A stretch of 64,000 nt of DNA from assembly GCA_963205115.1 (NCBI GenBank), contig CAUJHV010000064.1:1-64000 (forward strand), in the 5' to 3' direction. This document shows positions 31,064-39,871 of this stretch, in pieces. Position numbers and translations under genes: made by a program. Under the pieces are notes generated by a model. The model was not told where the DNA came from. It worked only from the letters and a program-made list of their open reading frames with translations, and searched no databases. Origin of the DNA: Pseudomonadota bacterium. GTDB taxonomy: Bacteria; Pseudomonadota; Gammaproteobacteria; Burkholderiales; Burkholderiaceae_C. Position 1 is the first letter of the stretch. Every line of letters begins with the position of its first letter.

Positions 31064-31870
31064 TCAGCGCAACGTGCTCAGGCGCTGCTTGGCCGCACTG
31101 GCCGCTTCGCTGGCCGGATACGTCTTCTGCAGGTCTTCCAGCACCTTGCGCGCGCCGCGCACGTCCTTGGTCTCGGCCAGGCTGTTGGCCAGGCCCAGCA
31201 TCGCCTCAGGGGCCTTCGGGTTCTGGGGTGCGGCGCTCAGGAAGCTGCGGAAGGCGCTGACCGCCTCCTTGTATTCCTTGCGCCCGTAATACGCATTGCC
31301 GCTCCAGTACAGCGCGGCCGGCGCATAGCCCGTGCCCGGCCAGCGGCGCATCAGCGCCTGGAAGCCACCCAGCGCACGGTCGAAATCGCCGCCGCGCATG
31401 GCGTTCATTGCCTCGTCGAAGGCACGCTTCTCGTCAGGATCGGCCAGGAATTCCACGCCGTCGACGGACACCTTTTGCGGCTCGACCTTGCGCAGCCGGT
31501 CGTCCAGCCCCTGCACCACGTCGCGCTGGCGTCGCTGCAGTTCGGCCACGTCGCGGGCGATCTGCTCGTCGTTGCCGCGCTGGCGCGCCAGTTCGGCACG
31601 CAGCACCTCGATCTGGCCGTTCAGGTCGAGCAGGCTGCGGCGCAGCGACTGCACCTGCTCCTGAAGCTGCGTATTAGCCACCGTGAGCTCGTTCAGACGC
31701 GCCTTGGTGGCCTCTTCCTGGGCCGTCACGCGCGCGCGAAGGTCCAGGATCGCCTTACGCGCCTCCTCGTCGTCGAACAAGGCGGCCTGCGCGGGCGACC
31801 ACGCCGCTGCCGCGAGCAGCACGCCGCTGGCCGCGGCATGCCACCACGGCCGGATCGCCCGGCGGATCAC
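31064..31870 (-). CDS. cpoB: Cell division coordinator CpoB (YbgF)
   Basis: This periplasmic protein links the Tol-Pal machine with peptidoglycan synthesis. It has a signal peptide (residues 1-29, ending AQAALFDD), a coiled coil (about 35-120) and TPR repeats (about 140-265: AFDEAMNAMRGGDFDRALGG, APAALYWSGNAYYGRKEYKE). Its 268 residues are typical. It overlaps the end of pal by 4 bp, completing the tolB-pal-cpoB order. Confidence 0.94.
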   Translation of the reverse strand: MIRRAIRPWWHAAASGVLLAAAAWSPAQAALFDDEEARKAILDLRARVTAQEEATKARLNELTVANTQLQEQVQSLRRSLLDLNGQIEVLRAELARQRGNDEQIARDVAELQRRQRDVVQGLDDRLRKVEPQKVSVDGVEFLADPDEKRAFDEAMNAMRGGDFDRALGGFQALMRRWPGTGYAPAALYWSGNAYYGRKEYKEAVSAFRSFLSAAPQNPKAPEAMLGLANSLAETKDVRGARKVLEDLQKTYPASEAASAAKQRLSTLR

Positions 31871-32433
31871 TTCGTGTCCTTCAATTCGGCACGGCGGTTC
31901 TTGGCCCAGGAGGCTTCGTCGCTGCCGCTGGCGGCAGGGCGTTCCTTGCCGAAGCTCACGGACTCGAGCTGGCCATCCTGCGCGCCCAGCAGCGTCAGCG
32001 CGCGGCTCACCGCCATCGCGCGCTTCTGGCCCAGCGCCAGGTTGTATTCGCGCCCGCCTCGTTCGTCGGTGTGGCCCTCGACGACCATCTTGCGGCCGCG
32101 ATTGGCCACCAGGGCCTTGGCGTGCGCGTCGATCACGGCCTTGCCGTCGTCGCGCACGACGAAGCTGTCGTAGTCGAAATACACCACGCGACCCGTGGCG
32201 GCCAGCGCCGCATCGATGCCGGCGGCAGAGCCGCTGCCGGCCTGCACCGTGGCCACCTGCGACTGCGACGCGGCACCCGCGCCCTTGCCGCCCGCGCCCG
32301 CGCCATCGGCAGCGCCAGCGGTAGGCGTGCGGGTCTCCACAGGCACCTCGTTGAGGCTGACGGGCGTGCTGCAGGCCGCCAGCAGCGCGGCAGCAGCCAG
32401 GGTCGAGGCCAGGGTGGTCAGGTTACGGGTCAT
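31867..32433 (-). CDS. pal: Peptidoglycan-associated lipoprotein Pal
   Basis: This outer-membrane lipoprotein holds the envelope to peptidoglycan within the Tol-Pal system. It has a lipobox LLAACS (Cys near residue 21), an Ala/Gly-rich linker, and an OmpA-like domain (about 85-188: VVYFDYDSFVVRDDGKAVID, VEGHTDERGGREYNLALGQKRA) with the diaminopimelate-binding Asp and Arg. The start is at 32433 after gtggag. Length 188 residues. Confidence 0.95.
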   Translation of the reverse strand: MTRNLTTLASTLAAAALLAACSTPVSLNEVPVETRTPTAGAADGAGAGGKGAGAASQSQVATVQAGSGSAAGIDAALAATGRVVYFDYDSFVVRDDGKAVIDAHAKALVANRGRKMVVEGHTDERGGREYNLALGQKRAMAVSRALTLLGAQDGQLESVSFGKERPAASGSDEASWAKNRRAELKDTK

Positions 32434-32557
32434 GACAAGCTCCACTTCACAAGAAAACAGGATCGATCACGGGCGCGCGCCAACGGGCCGCCCGGTTGAA
32501 ACCACACGGACCCATGCGGTGTCGCATCGGCCGGCGTGGTACGCGCAGCGCATGCCA

Positions 32558-33835
32558 TCACCGGCCGAATGGACCCCAGGCCGGCTCGCGCATGTCGAGC
32601 CCGCTGCTCAGGAGCCGGGTCTTGATCCGGCCGTCCAGCGTGGTGGTCATCAGCACATCGCGGCCCTGGTCGCGGCTGGCGTAGATCAGCAGCTTGCCGT
32701 TGGGGGCGAAGCTCGGGCTCTCGTCGTTCTGCGTGTCGGTCAGCGTGCGAACCGCACCGCCGGACAGATCGAGCGTGGTCAGCCGGAAGGCGCCGCCGCT
32801 GCGGTTGATGTACGCCAGCGTCTTGCCGTCCGGGCTGATGGCCGGGCTGATGTTGTAGCTGCCCTGGAAGGTCACGCGCTCGGGCGAACTGCCGTCCAGG
32901 CCCATGCGGTAGATCTGCGGGCCGCCGCCGCGGTCGCTGACGAAATAGATCTGCCGCCCGTCCGGCGTGAATGCCGGCTCGGTGTCGATGGCGCTGCTGA
33001 CCGTCAGGCGACGCGGCGTGCCGCCGTCGCGGCTGACCAGGTAAAGCTGCGCCGGACCGTCCCGGGACAAGGTGACGGCCAGCTGGCCACCGCTGGGTGA
33101 CCAGGCCGGCGCACTGTTCGTGCCGGGGTAGTTGGCCACCGTGGCACGACGGCCGCTTTGCAGGTCCTGCACCCACACGACGGCCTTGCGCGTCTCGAAG
33201 CTCACATACGCCAGCTCCCGGCCATCGGGCGACCAGGCCGGCGAGATGATCGGCTCGGCGCTCGTCAGGGCGACGCGGCCGCCCTCGCCGTCGGCGTCGG
33301 CCACATGCAGCACGAACTGCCGCGCGGACTTGGTGACGTAGGCGATGCGTGTGGCGAAGATGCCCTTGTCGCCGGTGAGCTTTTCGTAGATCTCGTCGGC
33401 GATGCGGTGGGCGGCCAGCCGCAGATCGGCCGCCGGTGCGACAGTGGAGCGCGCCAGGTATTCGGCGCCGCGCACCACGTCCCACAGGCGGTAGCGGATG
33501 TCGAAGGTGCCGTCGGCCAGGCGCTGCACCGAGCCGGCCAGCAGGCTGTCGGCCCCGGCGCTGCGCATCTCGGCCTGGGGCAGCGGGCTGCGCTCGTCCA
33601 GTTGCATGGCGGGCGTGAGACTGCGGAAGGCGCCGCTGCGCTCGAGGTCCGCGCGCACGATGGCAGACACAGCGCCCGGGCCGGCCACCTCGCCGCGGAA
33701 CGGGGCGATGGCGATCGGGAGCTGAGTCGCACCGACGCCCGAAATCTCGACCCGGAACTGCGCCGATACGGGCAGGGCCAGCGCGCCACCCACGACCGCG
33801 CACACATTTCTTCGCGTCCACCTCATGGGGGGCAT
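32558..33835 (-). CDS. tolB: Tol-Pal system beta-propeller protein TolB
   Basis: The periplasmic protein has a signal peptide (residues 1-25), an N-terminal alpha/beta domain (about 26-165) and a six-bladed propeller with repeated blades (SPAWSPDGRELAYVSFE, APAWSPSGGQLAVTLS, EPAFTPDGRQIYFVSDRGG, SPAISPDGKTLAYINRSGG). It binds Pal and the TolA C-terminus. Length 425 residues. It is first of the tolB-pal-cpoB group here; tolQRA are not in the window, since divergent msbA follows immediately. Confidence 0.95.
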   Translation of the reverse strand: MPPMRWTRRNVCAVVGGALALPVSAQFRVEISGVGATQLPIAIAPFRGEVAGPGAVSAIVRADLERSGAFRSLTPAMQLDERSPLPQAEMRSAGADSLLAGSVQRLADGTFDIRYRLWDVVRGAEYLARSTVAPAADLRLAAHRIADEIYEKLTGDKGIFATRIAYVTKSARQFVLHVADADGEGGRVALTSAEPIISPAWSPDGRELAYVSFETRKAVVWVQDLQSGRRATVANYPGTNSAPAWSPSGGQLAVTLSRDGPAQLYLVSRDGGTPRRLTVSSAIDTEPAFTPDGRQIYFVSDRGGGPQIYRMGLDGSSPERVTFQGSYNISPAISPDGKTLAYINRSGGAFRLTTLDLSGGAVRTLTDTQNDESPSFAPNGKLLIYASRDQGRDVLMTTTLDGRIKTRLLSSGLDMREPAWGPFGR

Positions 33836-33923
33836 TCTAGGCAGTGTCGCCCGCGGGACTGTTTCCGGCCGTCAGCGGACCCTTTCGGGGGACCTCGGGG
33901 CCGGGCGCCGATAATCGCCGCAC

Positions 33924-35648
33924 ATGGCCTCGCTGACCCAACGATTCGCCCGGCTGGCACCGTACTTCCGGCGTTCGCGTACGGGGCTGGGCGTGGCCAT
34001 GCTCGCGTCCCTGGTGGGCGCCGCGACCGAGCCCATGGTGCCGGCGCTGCTGCAGCCGCTGCTGGACAAGGGCTTCGCCGGACGCGGCTTTCCGCTGTGG
34101 TGGGTGCCGCTGGCTTTCGTGACGCTGTTTGCCGTGCGCGGCTTTGCCGGCTTCGTCGCGCAGTACGCCTTGTCGTCGGCGGCCAACCGCGGCGTGCTGG
34201 AGCTGCGGCGCGCGATGTTCAGCCACCTGGTGCGGGCCGAGCCGAGCCTGTTTTCGCGGCAATCGGCCAGCCAGCTGACCAATACCCTGGTCTACGAGGC
34301 GCAGCAGGGCACGCAGCAGCTGGTCTCCTCCATCCTCGTGCTGGTGAAGGATTCGCTCACGCTGGTGGCCTTGCTGGTCTACCTGCTGTGGCTGAACTGG
34401 ATGCTGACCTTGATGGTGGCCGTGCTGTTCCCGGCCATCGCTTTCGTCATGCGCACGCTGGGCAAGCGCCTGCACCGCCTGAGCGTCGCCGGCCAGGCCT
34501 CGACCGACGAGCTGGCCTACGTGGTGGAAGAAAACGTGCTGGCCTGGCGCATCGTGCGGCTGCACGGCGCCGAAGAAGAGCAGCAGAACCGCCTGGACGG
34601 CGCGGCCGATCGGCTGCGCCGGCTGTCGCTGAAGTCCACCGTGGCCGCCGCGACCATGACCCCGCTGACGCAGCTGCTGTCGGCCATCGTGCTGTCCAGC
34701 GTGATCACGCTGGCCTTGTGGCAGAGCACCAGCGACGGCACCACGGTCGGCAGCTTCGTGGCCTTCATCACCGCGATGCTGATGCTGGTGGCGCCGGTCA
34801 AGCACCTGTCGGACGTGATGGCGCCCATCACACGCGGGCTGGCCTCGCTGGAGCGCGGCACGCAGCTCATCGACGAGGTGCCGGCCGAAAGCGGCGGCGT
34901 GCACCGCACCGAACGCGCCCGCGGGCTGATCGAATTCGTCGGCGTCGGGCTGAGCTACCAGGCCGACCAGGCGCCGGCGCTGGAAGACGTGCACCTGCGC
35001 ATCGAGGCCGGCGAGATCGTCGCGCTGGTGGGGCCGTCGGGCGCGGGCAAGTCCTCGCTGGTGCACCTGCTGCCGCGCTTCATGGAGCCCAGTTCGGGCA
35101 GCCTGCTGCTGGACGGCGTGCCGCTGCGCGACTGGGACCTGCCGGGCCTGCGCCGGCAGTTTGCGCTGGTCAGCCAGGACGTCGTGCTGTTCAACGACAG
35201 CATCGCCGCCAACGTGGCGCTAGGCGACCGCATCGACCGCGTGCGGGTCGAGGACGCACTGCGCGGCGCGCACCTGCTGGATTTCGTGAATGGCCTGCCG
35301 CAGGGCATCGATTCACTGGTGGGCCACAACGGAAACCAGCTCTCCGGCGGCCAGCGCCAGCGTGTGGCGATTGCCCGCGCGCTGTACAAGGACGCGCCGA
35401 TCCTGATCCTGGACGAAGCCACGTCCGCGCTGGATACCGAGAGCGAACGCGCCGTACAGGCGGCGCTGGACGACCTGATGCGCGGCCGCACGACCGTGGT
35501 CATAGCGCACCGGCTGTCGACCATCGAACATGCCGACCGCGTGGTGGCACTCGAAAACGGCCGCGTGGCCGAAAGCGGCACGCACGCCGAATTGCTGGCC
35601 CGTGGCGGCCTGTATGCGCGGCTGCATGCCATGCAATTCCGCAGCTGA
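33924..35648 (+). CDS. msbA: MsbA-type lipid A exporter (ABC transporter, fused TM and ATPase)
   Basis: This inner-membrane flippase moves the lipid A core across the membrane. Six transmembrane helices lie in residues about 15-290, and the nucleotide-binding domain has Walker A GPSGAGKSS, Q-loop SQDVVLFND, signature LSGGQRQR and Walker B ILILDEATS with the H-loop VIAHRLST. Its 574 residues are normal for MsbA. It is divergent from tolB with an 88-bp intergenic region. Confidence 0.92.
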   Translation: MASLTQRFARLAPYFRRSRTGLGVAMLASLVGAATEPMVPALLQPLLDKGFAGRGFPLWWVPLAFVTLFAVRGFAGFVAQYALSSAANRGVLELRRAMFSHLVRAEPSLFSRQSASQLTNTLVYEAQQGTQQLVSSILVLVKDSLTLVALLVYLLWLNWMLTLMVAVLFPAIAFVMRTLGKRLHRLSVAGQASTDELAYVVEENVLAWRIVRLHGAEEEQQNRLDGAADRLRRLSLKSTVAAATMTPLTQLLSAIVLSSVITLALWQSTSDGTTVGSFVAFITAMLMLVAPVKHLSDVMAPITRGLASLERGTQLIDEVPAESGGVHRTERARGLIEFVGVGLSYQADQAPALEDVHLRIEAGEIVALVGPSGAGKSSLVHLLPRFMEPSSGSLLLDGVPLRDWDLPGLRRQFALVSQDVVLFNDSIAANVALGDRIDRVRVEDALRGAHLLDFVNGLPQGIDSLVGHNGNQLSGGQRQRVAIARALYKDAPILILDEATSALDTESERAVQAALDDLMRGRTTVVIAHRLSTIEHADRVVALENGRVAESGTHAELLARGGLYARLHAMQFRS

Positions 35649-35705
35649 GAACCTGCGCAAGCCTTCAGCCGCGCCCGTTCACCCCGAGCCCGAGGAGACA
35701 CGAAC

Positions 35706-36302
35706 ATGACCACCCCGCTACCCATCTCCCGCTTTCCCGTGCCCGCGCTGCAGGACCTGCCGGACGACATCCGCGAGCGCATCCTGCAGGTGCAGGAGAA
35801 AGCCGGCTTCGTGCCCAATGTCTTCCTCGCGCTGGCCCATCGGCCGGCCGAGTGGCGTGCTTTCATCGCCTACCACGACGCGCTGCTGCTGAAGGAAGGC
35901 GGCCTGAGCAAGGGCGAGCGCGAGATGATCATCGTGGCCACCTCGGCGGCCAACCAGTGCCTGTACTGCGTCATCGCGCACGGCGCGATCCTGCGCATCT
36001 ACGAAAAGAAGCCGCTCATCGCCGACCAGCTGGCCGTCAACTACCGCAAGGCGGACATCACGCCGCGCCAGCGCGCGATGCTGGACTTTGCGATGAAGGT
36101 CTGCAACGAGGCCGCGACCGTCGACGAACACGACTTCCGCGCGCTGCACGCCCACGGCTTCAGCGACGACGACATCTGGGACATCGGCGCCATCACGGCC
36201 TTCTTCGGCCTGAGCAACCGCATGGCCAACCTCACCGGCATGCGGCCGAACGACGAGTTCTACCTGATGGGTCGCGTGCCGAAGGCCAAGCCGGCGGCTT
36301 GA
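35706..36302 (+). CDS. AhpD/carboxymuconolactone decarboxylase-like peroxidase-related protein
   Basis: The 198-residue all-helical protein carries the alkylhydroperoxidase CxxC motif with its preceding Glu and following His: EREMIIVATSAANQCLYC then VIAHGA. Proteins of this uncharacterised peroxidase-related type open LPDDIRERILQVQEKAGFVPNVF, as here. Probably it reduces peroxides through the Cys pair. It is 57 bp after msbA behind gaggaga. Confidence 0.88.
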   Translation: MTTPLPISRFPVPALQDLPDDIRERILQVQEKAGFVPNVFLALAHRPAEWRAFIAYHDALLLKEGGLSKGEREMIIVATSAANQCLYCVIAHGAILRIYEKKPLIADQLAVNYRKADITPRQRAMLDFAMKVCNEAATVDEHDFRALHAHGFSDDDIWDIGAITAFFGLSNRMANLTGMRPNDEFYLMGRVPKAKPAA

Positions 36303-36426
36303 TTCGGGTGGGTGGCTGGCCGCGGTCTGGCCGCTCGATCGCCGCGCCGCCGCTACGAACGGCCGTTACGCACGGCCGCACCGCACGCGCGGCCCGGCGA
36401 CGGTCTGACGGCTACTGCCGAGTCGC

Positions 36427-37341
36427 TCAGCCCGAAGACACCACGCGCACCGGCGCGGGCTTGCTCTCGGGCTCGGAATCGAAGCGCTCGGCGCCCGTGT
36501 AGCACAGGAAGTGGCGGTTGGCCGCGCGGCCGAACAGCGCCATGCCCAGACGCTGCGCCAGGTCGAAACCCATGGCGGTGACGCCGTTGCGCGAGACCAC
36601 GATGGGCACGCCGATGGTCGCCGCCTTCATCACCATCTCGCTGGTCAGGCGCCCGGTGGTGTAGAGCGCCTTGTCCTCGCCGGACACGCCGTGCATCGTC
36701 ATCCAGCCGGTGATGGTGTCGATGGCGTTGTGGCGGCCGACGTCCTCGATGAACATCAGCAGTTCGCCCTCGCGGAACAGCGCGCAGCCATGCACCGAAC
36801 CGGCCTTGCGGTGCACGCTGTCCTGCTGGCGCATGGTCTCGAGCATGCGGTGCAGCGTGCCCTGGCGCAGGCGCGCCACTGAAGGCTCGGGCAGGCGCAG
36901 CGTCTCGACCTGCGCCATCGCGTCGCCGAAGACCGTGCCCTGGCCGCAGCCGGTGGTCACGACGCGGCGCGAAGTGCGGGTCTCGATATCCGAAATGCCG
37001 GCGCGCGTGCGCACGGCTGCCGCGCCGACGTCCCAGTCGACGCTGATGGATTCGACCTCGTCGGCGCGCTGGATGAAATGCTGGTTGCGCAGATAGCCCA
37101 GCACCAGCAGCTCGGGCATCACGCCCAGGGTCATCAGCGTGACCAGCTCGCGCTTGTCGACGAAGATCGTCAGCGGTCGCTCGCACGGGATGTGGATGCT
37201 TCGGCGCTCGCCGTATTCGTCGAGGATGCTGATTTCGCGCAGCCACTCGCAGCGCGCCTGGGTCAGGCGCGGCGCACCCGGCACGCAAGGCAGGTCCTGG
37301 GGCACGGAACCCGTGACGACGGGCACGGCCAGAGGCGGCAT
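36427..37341 (-). CDS. fdhD: Formate dehydrogenase accessory sulfurtransferase FdhD
   Basis: FdhD passes sulfur from IscS to the molybdenum cofactor of formate dehydrogenase. Recognisable stretches are ERPLTIFVDKRELVTLM, TTGCGQGTVFGD with the catalytic-loop Cys, HRKAGSVHGCALF, FIEDVGRHNAIDTITGW and YTTGRLTSEMVMKAA. Its 304 residues begin at the Met before PPLAVPVV, two bases after the preceding gene's stop. It is the last gene of the FDH operon. Confidence 0.93.
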   Translation of the reverse strand: MPPLAVPVVTGSVPQDLPCVPGAPRLTQARCEWLREISILDEYGERRSIHIPCERPLTIFVDKRELVTLMTLGVMPELLVLGYLRNQHFIQRADEVESISVDWDVGAAAVRTRAGISDIETRTSRRVVTTGCGQGTVFGDAMAQVETLRLPEPSVARLRQGTLHRMLETMRQQDSVHRKAGSVHGCALFREGELLMFIEDVGRHNAIDTITGWMTMHGVSGEDKALYTTGRLTSEMVMKAATIGVPIVVSRNGVTAMGFDLAQRLGMALFGRAANRHFLCYTGAERFDSEPESKPAPVRVVSSG

Positions 37342-37343
37342 CT

Positions 37344-37712
37344 TCAGGGCTTCTTCGCCGCAGGCGCGGCGGCGGCCGGTGCCGCGGCGGCCGCCGGCGC
37401 AGGTGCAGGCGCTGCGGCAGCGGCCACGGGTGTGGTGAACGGCCCCGGGTCGGCGCAGGCCGGTGTCTCGGTGGCGGGCTTGGTGTCCTTGCCGGCCTTC
37501 TTGTTGTCGGCCCGGTAGTAGGCTGCCACGCGGTCCATCGACTGGCACAGCTTGAAGTTGTCGACCTTGCCGGCGTGCGCGGCCTTGGCGGCGGCTTCGG
37601 CCGCCTTGGCTTTGGCATCGTCGGAAGGGGCCGGCAGCTTGGCCCAGGCGGAGCCCGCCAGGCAGGCGGCACCGACACCCAGGACGGCAAGGGAATGCAG
37701 ACGGTGCTTCAT
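37344..37712 (-). CDS. Small exported protein in the FDH operon
   Basis: The 122-residue protein has a signal peptide (residues 1-25, ending SAWAKLP) and a mature part with two Cys (KLCQSMDRVAAYYRADNKK and TPACADPGPF) that may form a disulfide. The last 45 residues are an Ala/Pro repeat. Position between the gamma subunit and fdhD suggests a periplasmic FDH accessory, but I do not recognise a family. Confidence 0.65.
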   Translation of the reverse strand: MKHRLHSLAVLGVGAACLAGSAWAKLPAPSDDAKAKAAEAAAKAAHAGKVDNFKLCQSMDRVAAYYRADNKKAGKDTKPATETPACADPGPFTTPVAAAAAPAPAPAAAAAPAAAAPAAKKP

Positions 37713-37789
37713 GTTCAGCTCGTTTCGAAAGTTGGCCGTTGGCGGCTTGGGATCGGCGCGGCGCCGGTTCTGGCGGCCGCCGCGGCCGA

Positions 37790-38980
37790 TCAGGCCTGCG
37801 GGGTGGCGGGTCCCAATCGCGGCGCCGGTTCGTCCGAACGCCGCGCCGGGATCTTGCCCGCCTTGACGTCGTCGTACCAGAGTTCGTGGTGCTCGCGCGC
37901 CCAGCCGTCGTCCACCCAGCCGGTGCGCATGGCCGTGAGCGCACCGCGCGTACCGATGGTGCCCATGTAGACGTGGCCGATGATCATGAACAGCATGATG
38001 CAGGCACCGGTGAGGTGGATCATGTGCGCCACCTGCATCTGGCCACGGGTTTCGCCCAGGCCGGGGATCAGCAGGTTCAGCACCAGACCGGTGGCCACCA
38101 CCAGCAGGCCGGGGAAGAAGGCGCCCCACCAGTAGACGCCCTTCTCGCCCGCGTTGAAGCGGTGCGAAGGCACCTCATGGTCGCTGAACATGCCACCGGC
38201 CTTGCTGAGCCAGTGGAAATCGGCCGCGTTGGCGATGTTGTCCTTGAAGAAGGTGACCAGCACGATCACCAGCGACACCGCAAACAGCGGGCCGACAAAA
38301 TTGTGCGTGGTCTTCAACGCATAGGTCAGCCAGCCGAACAGCGTGCTGCCCACGATCGGCAGCAGGAAGAACTTGCCGAAGGCCATCACGGTACCCGACA
38401 GCGCCAGCACCACGAAGGCACCGGCATTCGTCCAGTGCGCGGCGCGCTCGAAGGGGGTGAAGCGCTCGATCGTCGGCACGCCGTCGTTCTGGCTCTGGCC
38501 CAGCGGACCTTTGCGCCAGTAGAAGATGCCCAGCGCCAGCAGCGTGATGAGCAGCAGCGAGCCGCCGATGGGGATGAGCCAGCTGTTGCGCACCTGCCGC
38601 CAGGCCTCGCCCGCGGTCGTCAGGCGCGAGCCGGGGTACTGCACGAAGGGCTGGATCAGCACGCCCTTCTCGGCGCCCGGGAGGTTCGTCACACCGGGCT
38701 GCGTGCCGCTCTCGCGCACGGCGCGCCACATGGGCGCGTTGTTGCCCGGCTGGGACTTGCCGCGCTGGGCATTGGTCTCGTCAGGCTTGGGATCGGCCGG
38801 CGCAACAAAACCCGCCGGCGGCCCGGCGCTTGCGTCGGCGCGTGGCGGCGCGGCGGCGGGCGCGGCCGCCTTGTCGGCCTGGGCCAGCGCAGCGCCGGCC
38901 ATGCCGATCAGCACGGCAAGCACCAGGCCCGGCCCGACGCGCCTTGCGCGCGCCGCCGACTCACGTGGGTAGAACAGCAT
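37790..38980 (-). CDS. Formate dehydrogenase gamma subunit (cytochrome b556)
   Basis: This membrane subunit carries electrons from the FDH beta subunit to quinone. It has a signal sequence, a long Ala/Pro-rich periplasmic region with WRAVRESGTQPGVTNLPGAE and RQVRNSWLIPIGG (about 85-140), and four to five helices; the diheme cytochrome b core has RFTPFERAAHWTNAGAFVVL, ALKTTHNFVGPLF and MQVAHMIHLTGACIMLFMIIGHVY with His ligands. Its 396 residues match the long gamma subunits of proteobacterial FDH-N/O-like enzymes. The long N-terminus is usual in Burkholderiales. Confidence 0.88.
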   Translation of the reverse strand: MLFYPRESAARARRVGPGLVLAVLIGMAGAALAQADKAAAPAAAPPRADASAGPPAGFVAPADPKPDETNAQRGKSQPGNNAPMWRAVRESGTQPGVTNLPGAEKGVLIQPFVQYPGSRLTTAGEAWRQVRNSWLIPIGGSLLLITLLALGIFYWRKGPLGQSQNDGVPTIERFTPFERAAHWTNAGAFVVLALSGTVMAFGKFFLLPIVGSTLFGWLTYALKTTHNFVGPLFAVSLVIVLVTFFKDNIANAADFHWLSKAGGMFSDHEVPSHRFNAGEKGVYWWGAFFPGLLVVATGLVLNLLIPGLGETRGQMQVAHMIHLTGACIMLFMIIGHVYMGTIGTRGALTAMRTGWVDDGWAREHHELWYDDVKAGKIPARRSDEPAPRLGPATPQA

Positions 38981-39004
38981 GCAAGCTCCTCGTGGCGACC
39001 GGCC

Positions 39005-39241
39005 TCAATGCCCGTTCGCCGTGGTCCTGACGTATTCGTTCTGCGCCTGCGTGCGGGTGCGCATGTGCTGCTCCCAGCTGGCGGCGTCTCCCGCCTTCCA
39101 GCCGGGGGCCGTGTAGGCCGGAGCCGCACCGGCCACCGCGCTGGCGTCGGACTTGCGCGCGCTGCTGGTGCGCTCGCCGCAGCCGCCCAGCGCGAGTGCC
39201 ACGCCGAGGCAGGCCAGGACCGTGGTGAGGCGGCGGCTCAT
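39005..39241 (-). CDS. Small lipoprotein in the FDH operon
   Basis: The 78-residue protein has a lipobox (ALALGGCG, Cys near 21) and a short mature region with WKAGDAASWEQHMRTRTQAQNEY. It overlaps the FDH beta gene by 4 bp (ATGA), so it is surely expressed with it. No function is known; it may assist assembly at the membrane. Confidence 0.7.
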   Translation of the reverse strand: MSRRLTTVLACLGVALALGGCGERTSSARKSDASAVAGAAPAYTAPGWKAGDAASWEQHMRTRTQAQNEYVRTTANGH

Positions 39242-39870
39242 GACTTCTGGCCCTCCGGCTTGGCCGGCGCCGGGCTGCTGCCCGCCGGACGGCCATAGGC
39301 CGTGCCCCAGCCCCAGACCTCGCTGCCCTTGCCGCGCTGCATCACGCGGGTGCGGAAGATGTCCGCCACCACGTCGCCGTCGCCGCCCAGCAGGGCCTTG
39401 GTCGAGCACATCTCGGCGCAGATCGGCAGCTTGCCCTCGGCCAGGCGGTTGCGGCCGTACTTGCTGTACTCGGCTTCCGAGCCGTTGAGCTCGGGACCGC
39501 CCGCGCAGAAGGTGCACTTGTCCATCTTGCCGCGCAGGCCGAAGGTGCCGTTGCTCGGGAACTGCGGCGCGCCAAACGGGCAGGCATAGCTGCAATAGCC
39601 GCAGCCGATGCAGACGTCCTTGTCGTGCAGCACCACGCCTTCGTCGGTGCGGTAGAAACAATCGACCGGGCACACCGACATGCAGGGCGCGTCGGAGCAG
39701 TGCATGCACGCCACGGAGATGCTCTTCTCGCCGGCCACGCCGTCGTTGAGCGTGACGACCCGGCGGCGGTTCACGCCCCAGGGCACGTCATGCTCGGACT
39801 TGCAGGCGGTGACGCAGCCGTTGCATTCGATGCAGCGCTCCGAGTCGCAAATGAACTTCATTCTTGCCAT
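39238..39870 (-). CDS. Formate dehydrogenase beta subunit (iron-sulfur)
   Basis: The 210-residue protein holds four [4Fe-4S] clusters, as seen from the ferredoxin-like Cys groups CIECNGCVTAC, CMHCSDAPCMSVCPVDC, CIGCGYCSYACPF and CTFC plus a later Cys (ICAEMCSTKALL). It passes electrons from the molybdenum site to the cytochrome b subunit. It follows the alpha gene by one base. Confidence 0.93.
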   Translation of the reverse strand: MARMKFICDSERCIECNGCVTACKSEHDVPWGVNRRRVVTLNDGVAGEKSISVACMHCSDAPCMSVCPVDCFYRTDEGVVLHDKDVCIGCGYCSYACPFGAPQFPSNGTFGLRGKMDKCTFCAGGPELNGSEAEYSKYGRNRLAEGKLPICAEMCSTKALLGGDGDVVADIFRTRVMQRGKGSEVWGWGTAYGRPAGSSPAPAKPEGQKS

Positions 39871-39871
39871 A